The position numbers and the translations under genes are program-made. Below the pieces are notes generated by a model. It saw only the letters and a list, made by a program, of their open reading frames with translations. It made no database searches and was not told where the DNA came from. A DNA stretch of 64,000 nucleotides. It comes from Oikopleura dioica. Taxonomy: Eukaryota; Chordata; Appendicularia; Copelata; Oikopleuridae. The DNA is taken from contig OU015567.1 in NCBI GenBank assembly GCA_907165135.1, forward strand, positions 5,585,001 through 5,649,000, read 5' to 3'. This document shows positions 29,401-39,422 of this stretch, in pieces; the stretch's first letter is position 1; each line of letters opens with the position of its first letter.

Positions 29401-30923
29401 CTAGAGCTCATCATGCGCCGCCGAAGGTTTTTTCAAAAGCGCCTTGATTCCATTGATGAAATCGTTGACTTGTTCATCTCCAAGCTGGACGAGCTCGTTT
29501 CCAGTGAAAGCCTGGGACCAACAGAAATTATTGTGCATTGCATTTTTCGTTTCTTCGAATTTCACGTTCATCCCTGAAAGAACTTTTTATCGAAAATCAT
29601 TTCAATCGCAAAAACCGTCGATTTTCGCAAGTCTTCTGCTCATCATCTCAGCATCGTCGTGGAGGACGTCTTTTTCGTTCGCGTTCATGTACCAATTCTA
29701 GAGCAGAAAATTATCTTCCGAATCATTTTCGACAAACCTTGATGCTCTGAAGCATTCTATCGTATTGCCCCAGCGGCGAGACGGAACCGTTGGTGATTCT
29801 GTTTTTCAACTTTCTCTCCCACATGTGCTCAGTTTCTTCGTAAATCAAGTTTTCAGGCACATAATCGCCCAGGGTCTCCTTCGAAAGCCACTTGACAGGG
29901 TCGACGAAGCCGACTTCTGGGCCATTTTTCATTCCTGCGTCGATTAGGTGTCCATATTCGAGCTAAAACAGGTTAGAAGAGGCATTACTGGATAGTCTAC
30001 CGTGTCTTGGAGGGTAAGATCGCGCTCTCCAGCGAAAAGATGAGTCATAGAGTAGGCCATGTCTTCTTTTCGGAGAGTGAGTTTGTTGTACTTTCGGTAG
30101 CTGGGAGTGTCGAAGTTCAGCATTTGCAGCTGAGGCTGGAGAAGAGCAGCGCCGTGGATTGGAATCGTGACGTATTCTGAAGAAGGAGATTATTGATTTG
30201 ATTTTCCCAAGGACCCCTACCGTCTCCTTTCTTGATCCCATTCTTAGCAACTTGCATCGCCGCGGAAACACCAATCGCAGCTCCTAATCCATCGCCGGCG
30301 ATGATCATTTTCGTGAAATCCGCGTTGAGGTCTTCTGGATGATCGCTGATCCAGGTGATGACATCCTTCACATCATCAAACTGGCCGGGCCACATTCGCC
30401 TCGGTGCAAGTCGATAATGCGGTGCAACGACGATGGCATTCGTCTCCGTCGCCAAATGAGTCAAAAAGTTGGAATAGAGATCGACGGAACTAGCGACGTA
30501 GCCGCCACCGTGGGCGTAGACGATCACGGGTCGTTTCTCGCTGCTCTCGGGGTTGGAATCGAAAATGGAATAGGGAGTGTGAAGACGATTGGTGTCCGTC
30601 TTGGTTTCGGTACGGATGGAGTTGTTGATACCGATGAGAGCCGCGAGCTTGGCGGTCAGGTCTTTCCGGAATTGAGCTTCCATGTGACCAGGATTTCGCT
30701 AGAAAAAGGATAGAAGAGGTCCGATTGAAAATATATTCGAAAATCTCACCTTGTCAGTATCTTCGACGTTGTCTCTGTGCATTTGAATCATATCTCTGAA
30801 CAAATGATCCGCCCGCAATTGAACTGTCTGGAAAAAATCCATGGTCTCAGCGACATCTTTTTTCAACCCTTTTGCGATTTCTAAGCTTGAGCTTGCTGCG
30901 AGAAGAGAACAAAAAAGCTTCAT
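29401..30923 (-). CDS. ER-luminal carboxylesterase/HSL-family protein lacking the nucleophile serine
   Basis: Six exons: 30923-30750, 30698-30221, 30176-30001, 29962-29738, 29697-29616, 29573-29401, all in phase. A signal peptide (MKLFCSLLAASSSLEI) leads an alpha/beta hydrolase of the hormone-sensitive-lipase/arylacetamide-deacetylase type. It has the oxyanion motif YAHGGGYVAS and YRLAPRRMWPGQFDD. The elbow that should read GDSAGG is GDGLGA (codon GGA at 30289-30291), so the catalytic Ser is Gly. The acid (AGERDLTL) and His region (NAMHNNF) remain. The last four residues are HDEL, an ER-retrieval signal. I infer a non-hydrolytic ER protein, perhaps a binding or chaperone relative of the enzymes. 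29153-29400 is intergenic. Confidence 0.8.
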
Positions 30924-31195
30924 TTTTTGATGAATTTTTTGAATTATGAAAATCTGGGAACAGAGAAATCGAATTGATGAGGAGTTGTTTGAGCAAGAAA
31001 TGTTAAAAGCATGACGAGACTGAGCATGTTGGACGGAGTACTAGGGACTGACGTGGCCATGATTTTAGGGTGGAAATGACATTTCCGCTTGTTGATTCTT
31101 TTTTCGATAAAATTTGGCAATTTCGACAATTGTTTTACAAGCAAAATATAATTTATTGATTGAAAAGATAGAACAAAAAAAAACTTCTCAAAAAT

Positions 31196-32325
31196 TTAGG
31201 ACTTCGCATTTTCCTCCCAATACGAAATCATCTCGTAGGAAACAGAGCTTCCACCGCAAACGACGTTGACAATCGGCCCTTCTCCGATTTGAATATCGCT
31301 CAGATATTTGTCAGCGAAATAAGTCGCGGCAAGAGCGGCTCCACAAGAAGGTTCGACGAAGAATTTGTGATGCGCCAGGAAGTTTTTGACGCTGAAAAAA
31401 ATCAGATTTTTTTGAAGAATAATGACTGTTTCACCTCTGAATAGCTTCAGTATCGTGGCAGACTTTGGAAATGACTCCTCCAGGATACGATTTTGCGGCT
31501 TCAAACACTTCAGCAGCGACCGACTTGGTGCCCAGAGATTTGGCGATCGAGTCGATGGCCGGCAAAGTGGCGAGAACTCCAGTTTTCATCGATTGGTTCA
31601 GGCTATCAGTTCCGTTCGTTTCCATGGCAAGCACGGGCACGTCTTGCCATTTTTGAGGATTTCAAAGACTCTATTTTCCTATCGAAAGTAACAGACTTTC
31701 AAATCCCTTGTCAATTATTCTTCTTCAAACCAATTAGCACGCCCATCAACAGTCCTCCTCCGCCAACGGCGCAAATAACCAGCCCTGGCTTCTTCCCCTT
31801 TAGCTGAGTCACAAGTTCATCAACCAAAGAAGCGTGCCCTTCCCAAATAACCGGGTGGTTGAACGGATGAATGTACAAAACCGAGTCATCGACCAGCTTT
31901 TTCATCGCTTCTTCATTCGCTTCGTCCCAGATTTCGCTAAAACCTGTTTTCCTCGTTGATTTCAATTTTAAAATGTACCCGTGATAAATGACCTCGGCCC
32001 CGTGTTCGGAAATATTCGCCGCTGCGAAGTCCGGCGTCGATTTCGGCAGGAAAACAGAACAGGGAAGACCACTCTTTGCACAAGCATAAGCAGCGGCCAT
32101 TCCTGCGTTTCCAGCGCTCGAAGCCACTGCGGTTTTCTACGATAGTTCGATTTTTGCCCAAAAAGAAGAAATTACCTTTCCATCAAGTTTTGCCTTTTGA
32201 ACTAGTCTTCCAATACCTCTTATTTTGAAAGAACCAGCTGGTTGAAGATTGTCCAGTTTCAGCAACACTTCATGTTTCGCCAGATCTGATAGCTTCGGGG
32301 ATTCAGCTAAGCAAGGGCGCAAAAA
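31196..32325 (-). CDS. SDS: L-serine dehydratase / L-threonine deaminase (PLP enzyme)
   Basis: Exons 32325-32176, 32136-31979, 31936-31731, 31670-31435, 31391-31196. The PLP lysine motif is GSFKIRGIG; SSAGNAGMAAAYA binds the phosphate/substrate, VGGGGLLMGV is the Gly loop and FVEPSCGAALAA is near the C-terminus. The pattern matches animal serine dehydratase, which deaminates L-Ser to pyruvate and ammonia in the cytosol. The exon at 31670 needs one base fewer in a run of five T (31650-31654) to keep frame into WQDVPVLAME; this is an assembly indel or a true lesion. The first exon's acceptor TTCTACACAG is supplied by a MITE. The start codon and N-terminal residues upstream are not found. A short hydrophobic frame at 30944-31144 is unassigned. 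Confidence 0.8.
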
Positions 32326-32328
32326 CCT

Positions 32329-32496
32329 GTGTAGAAGCCTGAGTCAGGGACCTAAGTAAGGTCTTTTAAAGACCTCTCGATCTATTCTACCAATTCTGCG
32401 GCTTCTTTGAGCAAAAAAGCCGCGCGATATCTTTATTCACAGCTTTTTCAGGACCTCGAGTCAGGTTTTAACACAGGTTGTCGAGCCCAGGCTAGA
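32329..32496. mobile_element. MITE copy supplying an SDS acceptor site
   Basis: CCTGTGTAGAAGCCTGAGTC on the left and GAGTCAGGTTTTAACACAGG on the right, with AAGCCGCG core hairpins inside. Read on the minus strand, its left arm becomes the CTTCTACACAG used by the first visible SDS exon. Confidence 0.75.
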
Positions 32497-32593
32497 GGAG
32501 AAACGATATGAAGATGACTTGATTGATCATTTTCATATTCGTATGAAAATTTGCCCATTTTTAAAACTGATTTTATGAAAAAATTTTTGTAAA

Positions 32594-32824
32594 AAAGCAT
32601 TTTCATTCTAGAGAAACTTGAATTTTACTGCGACCAGCTGTGCCAGGGACAACAATAATTTGTCAAAGACGTCGAGCGTGAAGAACTCGTGGACTTCCGA
32701 TCGTCCTGGGCCGATCACTCACCGTGAGCTTCTTATTTTGACGCGGCGGAAGTGGATGGTCACGCTTATTTGGTTTCATTGCCGTTGTGACCTACCGCTG
32801 CCTCCCATTTTTAATCCCGTTTTC
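32594..32824 (+). pseudogene. relic exon with three in-frame stops
   Basis: One unbroken register reads FILEKLEFYCDQLCQGQQ, stop, FVKDVEREELVDFRSSWADHS-Pro, stop, ASYFDAAEVDGHAYLVSLPL, stop. The texture between stops is clearly protein-like. Each stop can be explained by one C-to-T change (CAA to TAA, CGA to TGA, CGA to TGA). I do not recognise the family. Confidence 0.35.
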
Positions 32825-35800
32825 AAGGGGAAATTCAATCTTCTATAAGTCACAAGGCTCAAAAAATGGATAAACCGGAGGGTTTCTTTCCGATTTGATC
32901 GCATATTTAATGGTTTTTCTGAAATTTCGAAAAGGGCCTGAAAAAGCTTGAATCAGAAGCCGCGTAGCGGCTTTTTTGAAAATAAAGCCCCAGAGCGGCT
33001 TGGCCAAAATTTTCATTATTTCTTATCTTTTATTCTGGCGAAACCGCTTTGCGGCTTCGTTTTCAAAAAGCCGCTACGCGGCTTTTCATTCAAGCTTTTT
33101 TAGGCGCTGACTCAGGTTTCAGACAGAGCCCCTGAAGCCGTCAGAATTCGAAAACAGTAGTGGCAAAATCGGAAAATTACACAGTTTGAATGATTTTTTG
33201 ATAATTTGGCTAATCCTTCTCGCGCCTGGTTCCCGCGCACCTGGCGCATCAAGCGTCCCCGGATTGACCTTGAAATCCTCAAATCTCGAAAAAGCTAATT
33301 TACTAACGATTAGTGATCGTTTTTGACCTTTTTTCGTCGAAACGCTTGAGTGCAGATTCTCTTTTTTCTGTTTCTGGCTGGTTTTGACGCTCGGAACTCG
33401 TCAATCACCATCAAAGGACACGATTTAGCAGCCTAATTTAATACTTCCTATTTGCTTTGAATTGACGACTTCCTCATTTTTTGAAAAGGAAGAAGGGGAA
33501 GACCGTTAATTTTTGTGAACTGATTGAGATTCATCATTTTTATTGAAAATAAGTCGAAAAGAGAAATGACGATAAAATGATGCTGAGTTGGAAAACCTGT
33601 GTAAAAACCTGAGTCAGGGTCCTAAAACTGAATAAATCTTCAAAAAGATGAAACCAAGGAGCGTCAGAAGCGTCGGAGATTGCGAAGAAGATTCAAAGAT
33701 CTGCATCAAAAAAGGCATTTTCGCGCCTTGTTCGCGAAATTTCCGCGGCCGCTTCAAAGAAACTGGGTTTTACAAGGAGGCCCAGGTGGAAACAGCGGAG
33801 GTGCGATCTTTCTTTCAAATCTTTTCCTGCTTTTTTCGGCATTTTTGAGTGGAGAAGGGCTTTGGCTCGACATCCTGTGTTGTAACCTGAGTCAGGGTCC
33901 TGAAACAGCTTTTAAAGATTTCAAATTTATTTGGCGGCTTTGAGAAATTGATATCAGAGCCGCACTTATCGGGGCTTTTTTCATAATTTTAGGTCATTAA
34001 AACATCAGTTCAACTGAAATTCATCAAGGCAGTACCTCATCCTAACCCCTTCCCTACCTCGTATCTCGCCAAAGTTCCCTCAACTCCATCATCAATCAAG
34101 TTACAGTCAATTTTCTCGAGCAGCTGGGGACTGAAAAATGGCGAGTGGGCTCGATGGCGCGCTAGAGCGGCGCAACGCGCTACGGACCGCGTATTGAAAC
34201 GCGCTTTTCTCCAAAAAAAACGCGACGAGAAAAAGAAATCAACTGAGCGACAATATTTTTCATAAAAAAGGGCTTTTCAAAAAAGAGATTTTTCAGAAGA
34301 AAAATGAAGATTTGAAAGAAAAAATGGGAAATTCGAATCAAAGACATTTTGGACTTCAAGAAAATCCAATTCAAGGTAATTTTTAAAATATTTTTTGTTG
34401 AAAATTCGGGTTTTTGATTGGGCAAGCTATTTTTTGAGAACTTTGATTTGTCAGTTTCTATTTCTAATAAAAGCTTTTTTAAATCGAAAAAGAAGCCATA
34501 GATTTTCCTCTTTTTTTTAGCAATTATCATGTAACAATGTATAAAGCCATAATTTATGCTTTTGTCAAAAGCCATAAAATATTTTCTTCCCTGGGAAGAC
34601 ATCATTATTTCTACAAAGAAGATGGTTCGTTTTTGTAGCTTCTTATTTTTGTTTTTGCTCAGCTGCCTTATCAAATATTTATCAAACTCTCTCGGAAATA
34701 AGCCAACCGGAAATTGGCCTCAAAATTTCGGACTACTAAGCCAGTGACTCGGAGATTTTGGGGTGGTCTGGCGGCCGAAAGCCTGTGTTAAAAACCTGAG
34801 TCAGGTGAAAGAGGCCCCATTAGAGCCCTCTGAAGAAGCTAAATAGGATCATTACTGCTAAAAGAAAATATCTTTTGGCTGAAAGCGGCCTCGGCCGTGC
34901 TATAAAGCGGAAGCCGCGGAGTTCCGGCGACGGAAATGAGCCGATTTTGCGCCTCTCTGACCGGCTTCCGCATTTAAATTGCCAGGCCACGACATCAACA
35001 AACTGAACTCGATTTAACTCGCTTTTGGAAATAATAAGCAAGAATGAGCCGCATGCGGCTTTTTTGTTGAAAAATAAAATTTTTAAAGCATTCTTTTGAG
35101 CAGCTGTTTTGGATGGAAAAAGCCGCATGCGGCTTTCAAATTTGAGTGCTACATTCTCACAGATCAAATCAAGAAGCCGCGCGCGGCTCTTATCTAAAAA
35201 GCAGTTTTGCAAAAATTAAGAAAATCAGAAGAAAAATGCACGAATTAATCCTCTTTTGGGAAAGCATGTCTTTTCCGTCGGAATAAAGCGAGCTTTGGCA
35301 GCGCCAGGCTGGCATTCTCGCCGGAACAAATTTTGAAATGAAACGGAAGTGGCATTGCGTTGAGTAATGACAAGCCAACTGGCTGGGCCCACAGCCGCGC
35401 GAGCAGATATTTCCGCTCAAATCTGAGCTCATTTGATGCTGTTTTCTTGCATTATTTCGCGCGGCTATTTCAATTTTGTTTCAAATTCAAGCTTGTTTTT
35501 TGAAAAGAAAAGCCGCGGGCGGCTTCTTTTGAAGGGCTTTTTGAAACAAAGAATTTCCTTCATTCTTCGGAAAAATATTTGCGTGAATATTTGCTCGTTG
35601 AATTTCGCGCTGAACTGTGGCCCGGATGTGATTCTGTCAACGACCATCCGGGGCATTTCTCAATGATTCCGGTCGATATTATTTTTCTTCCAAAATTCTG
35701 ATTCTCGAGGTCGGCCCGCTTATTTCATAAAGCGTCTATCATTTGATAAAGGAGCGGTGGACAAATACTTCAGCTCCAAAACGCACCGGAACGCGCCTGA

Positions 35801-36944
35801 GGCTAGGAAATAGGAAAATTCCAATTGAGGGCCAGACAACCTGAGTCGAAAACCTGAGTCAGGATTTTGAATATAAAAAATAAAAAGCCGCAAAGCAGCT
35901 TCGCTTGAATCTTCATTGATTTAAAAAATATGACTTTTGCGGCTTCGATTTTATAAAAGCCGCTTTGCCATTCGAAGAACAGATTGCCGCACTGAAGATT
36001 ATGGTGTAAAGCGGAGAAGGATGTAGGATAAGTGCTTTAGAAAGAAGGAAATCGAGGTTTCCCGAGGGAAATCCGCGGCTCTCCGAACTGAAGAGAATCA
36101 GCTTTGTACTAAAATTTCGTCTCGCATCCCTTTTTTACTGCAGATGCGTGTTTCTTCGTGTCCAAAAATAGCGAGTTCCAAAAATCGAATATTTTTATGG
36201 GAAGCGGGCCGCGCTATCGCCCGCGTATCGCCCTGTTCTCCCGGTCCCAGGCCGCACAACTTCCGCCTCACAGGAAACCGAAAATCTATCGAAATCTATC
36301 GAAAATCCTCTCTTCCTGACCTCAGGTCAAAATCGCTATTGATGGAATCAAAGTACGATTCTTCAACTAAACTTTTTTTTTTATTTCTTTTTGGATATTT
36401 TTTTGACTTTTGTTTTGGAAAAAAAAAGATAAAAGAAAAAAGCCGCAAGTTTTTGATTTTGTCATTTCCGGAACAGGAAACGCCTCGTTAAAATTGCCGA
36501 AAAAGCGCGATAAATTTTTATTGTTGGAAAGCCATTTTGTTATTATCCCGTTTTACGGCGACAAAACGGCATAATCAGAAAATCGAAAAATATAAAAACG
36601 AAACTTCATGACTCTCGATTTCCGAATGTTGGAATTAGCAAGGGGATTAGCTCATTTTTCCTCCTTTTCGGGACAAAAGCGGAAGTACGCCTCCCTGAGC
36701 ACTAAAGCAGCGTTATAAATTGATAATGTCGCTGCACGTGTTTTTTGATAAGTGGCAATACTGTGTCTAGCCAAGCGAGAAAAGGAAAGAAGGCCAGAAA
36801 AAACAGAAGGGCACTCGACCGATATGCGCCAAATTCTCAGCCGCAGATTGATAAAAAACGCGCTCCCTCTTTTTCTTTATCTTATCGAAAAATACACAAA
36901 AAAACTTCCAAAAAGAAGAAGCAAAACTAAGAACTAAGGGAAGG

Positions 36945-37080
36945 CAACCTGTCTAGAAAACCTGAGTCAGGTTCTGAGGGCTTAAATGAAAAGCCGCGCA
37001 GCGGCTTTTTTTTAAACGAAGCTGCTTTTCATTTAAGTTCTTCAGAACCTGACTCAGGTTTTCTACACATGTTTCCGAGC
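36945..37080. repeat. full MITE copy with long perfect stem
   Basis: CAACCTGTCTAGAAAACCTG then AGTCAGGTTCTGAGGGCTTA and AATGAAAAGCCGCGCAGCGG on the left. The right arm repeats them in reverse complement to TTTTCTACACATGTTTCCGAGC. This copy shows how the GC core belongs to the same element as the GAGTCAGG termini. Confidence 0.8.
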
Positions 37081-37685
37081 TTATTCTAATGTTTTTTTGA
37101 GGATGAAGCTTTGCGGCTCAATTTCTAAAAGCCGTTATGCGGCTTTCTCTGGAATATCTTTGAGAATTTGATTTTGCTTTTGCTGAGAATTCCTTTGGCA
37201 GGAGATCCTCCTAGGAAGTCTCCCAGCTCCTCTTGAGCCAAGACGAGCGGGAAGTGTGATCCTGGCTGACTGGGGAAAGAGTCGAGTGAGAGAGAGATGG
37301 AGCCGGAAAGACACTTGCCGGAGGACGGATGAGTGAGTAGGCAACGCGGAAACACAAAAACTCGGCGCCTTTTGCGACACACATCCGCGAGGGGAAGTTG
37401 TCATTTCCTCGGGTAGACAGCGCTTTTTTTCGATCAGAGTTCAAGTTGCTTCGAAATTCCTTTTCGGAGTATTCCCTTATCAAGGATGCGCGCCATCCCC
37501 TCGCCGGCCCCGGTGGTTTGTCGATAATGTCGGAGATGAATATTTACTGCTTATCTCTTCTTCCTTCTGATTGCCCGCAATCGCCAGTTGATATGGTCGT
37601 TTGGCGGAGATTTGGCAAAATTTCAAATCAGTTGAATTTCGTTTTCTGATAAGAGTACTTTTCAAATATGTCTAGATCAAATTTC

Positions 37686-37850
37686 GGCTCGGCAGCCTGT
37701 GTAAAAAACCTGAGTCAGGGTCTGAGAGGGCAAAAATGAAAATTTTGGCAAAGCCGCTTTGCGGCTTCTTTTCAAAATTAGCCGCTACCCGGCTTTTCAT
37801 TTTTGCTCTCTTGGACCCTGACTCAGTTTTTACACAGGTTTCTGAGTCGC
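37686..37850. repeat. full MITE copy
   Basis: GGCTCGGCAGCCTGTGTAAA then AACCTGAGTCAGGGTCTGAG on the left. The core has AAGCCGCTTTGCGGCTTC and AGCCGCTACCCGGCTTTTC. The right arm is GGACCCTGACTCAGTTTTTA then CACAGGTTTCTGAGTCGCGC. Confidence 0.8.
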
Positions 37851-38211
37851 GCCCTGAGTCAGAAGACCAATATTACTTTCCAAACTTATCCCACCCGATG
37901 GTAATACAATAAAATAAAAGTCGGAAGTGAGGTTAAAGTTCTCGAAGCAAAAAGGCGCTAAAATAAAGCTGAGATTTTGATTGCGGCTCATCGCGGAAGC
38001 TCGCTGTCTCCGATGTGATCAGGAGCTGCCTGCGATTCTTCCGCGCCGTATTCCGGAGTGTTTCCGCCCCTCAGCATTATGGATAATGCCACATTACTTC
38101 CGAGCAATATAAACCCGAATTTATACCACCCTTCTGAGTCGATGAACTTTTCCTTCAAGAATTCATCGAAAAGGAATTTGAACTTCTCGAAAATCATACA
38201 AAATTTGCTCA

Positions 38212-38345
38212 GAAACCTGTGTATAAAACCTGAGTCAGGGTCGTTCATTATTTCTAAAGGCTTTTTGTTAAAGATCATTGAGGACCCTGACTCAGGTTTT
38301 TTACACAGGCTTCTGAGCCCAAGCTAAGGCTTAGACATAAGACCT
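38212..38345. repeat. full MITE copy plus extra half
   Basis: Left AAACCTGTGTATAAAACCTG, right CTGACTCAGGTTTTTTACAC then AGGCTTCTGAGCCC. A further degenerate right arm follows (TAAGACCTGACTCAGGCCCTG). Confidence 0.75.
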
Positions 38346-39209
38346 GACTCAGGCCCTGTTTTTCCCACACAGAACCTGTCGAATTTGTTCGGAGCTTCCT
38401 TTATTTGCCCCCTATATCACTTTGTTGCCCATATCACTTTTCAAAGCGCCGAAACTACTATTTTCTCCGGCCAAACAAATGACCCATGAAATCATTTCTT
38501 CAAAAGGGAGGATCCGCCAACCCACCGACCCCAGCAAATTGTCACACGACAGCTTAGACAGATCAGCCGCCCAAAAGACAGATCCTTTATCGCGAAATTT
38601 TCGCTTGAAGAAAAATAATTTTTTGGCGAAAGAAGTTTTATTGGAACCCAAGATGCTTTTTTGATTACAATTATGCTCCACTAAAAATCCTGGTTTTTGC
38701 CGCAGCTGAGCTCGTAAAAGCGAGGTTACACGAGGAAGTCGCTTGGCATTTGAAATTTATTTCATCCGGAAGCGCCGCCAGTAACAAAGGAAGTCAATAA
38801 AAACAGACACATCCACTATTTTTCCTACTCATTTTTTCTTTTGCCGGAACTTTAAGCCCGTTCCTTTTTCTTGTTCAAAATCGTTCGAGGTGTTAAGGAG
38901 CTTCAATAAATCCAAATTTAATTAAGGTGCTTACGGCCAAAAATGGATTTTGTGAGCCTCTTATTAAGAAAAAATGTCTTTCGAAAAATTCTAGAATAAA
39001 AAAAGCGGAGGTCGGAAACAGGCGGCTGGCAGCATCTCTTCCGTCGCCAAATATTTGCGCTGGCGATAAAAATTAATACTGGGCGCGTTCTATTGACTGA
39101 TTTGTGGTAGAGTTGATCTAATAAATCCGTTAAGATCAATTTTTCAATCATCGTTTTTTTGCTTTTTCCGCAAAAATCTTTCAAGAATCTTTTTCATTGA
39201 AATTTCCTG

Positions 39210-39358
39210 AGCTGAAGCCTGTGTAGAAACCTGAGTCAGGGTTCTAAAAGTGCTTTGTGATAGAAAGCTGCCTTGCGGCTTCGTTTTTGAAAAGCCGCAC
39301 CGCGGCTTTTTATTTTATTTCGGTCAGGACCCTGACTCAGGTTTCTACACAGGTATTT
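39210..39358. repeat. MITE copy upstream of the ankyrin gene's first clear exon
   Basis: GAAGCCTGTGTAGAAACCTG left, CCCTGACTCAGGTTTCTACA then CAGG right, core TGCCTTGCGGCTTCG. It ends with an intact TTTCTACACAG. The exon acceptor actually used appears to be TTTAATTTAG at 39422. Confidence 0.75.
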
Positions 39359-39422
39359 AATCAGGAAAACCAGCCCTTAATCTTTGATAATCATTTTTCT
39401 TTTGTTAACAATTTTAATTTAG

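Larger units (their letters stand above)
32930..39422. other. gene-poor stretch packed with palindromic elements
   Basis: About 6.5 kb with no gene that I can support. It holds MITE copies or halves near 32935-33125, 33590-33630, 33876-33910, 34775-34806, 35838-35995, 36945-37080, 37686-37850, 38212-38345 and 39210-39356. Many free AAAGCCGC...GCGGCTTT palindromes also occur (for example 35050, 35120, 35180, 35505-35525, 37125-37145). Open frames at 33648-33848, 34180-34674 and 36144-36491 lack convincing composition, signal peptide or motif. The last MITE sits in the 5' part of the ankyrin gene. Confidence 0.55.

Noticed and set aside
34180-34674. Minus-strand 164-codon frame
   Set aside because: Lys/Phe/Ile-rich AT-driven composition with no motif, start context or splice partner; treated as chance.
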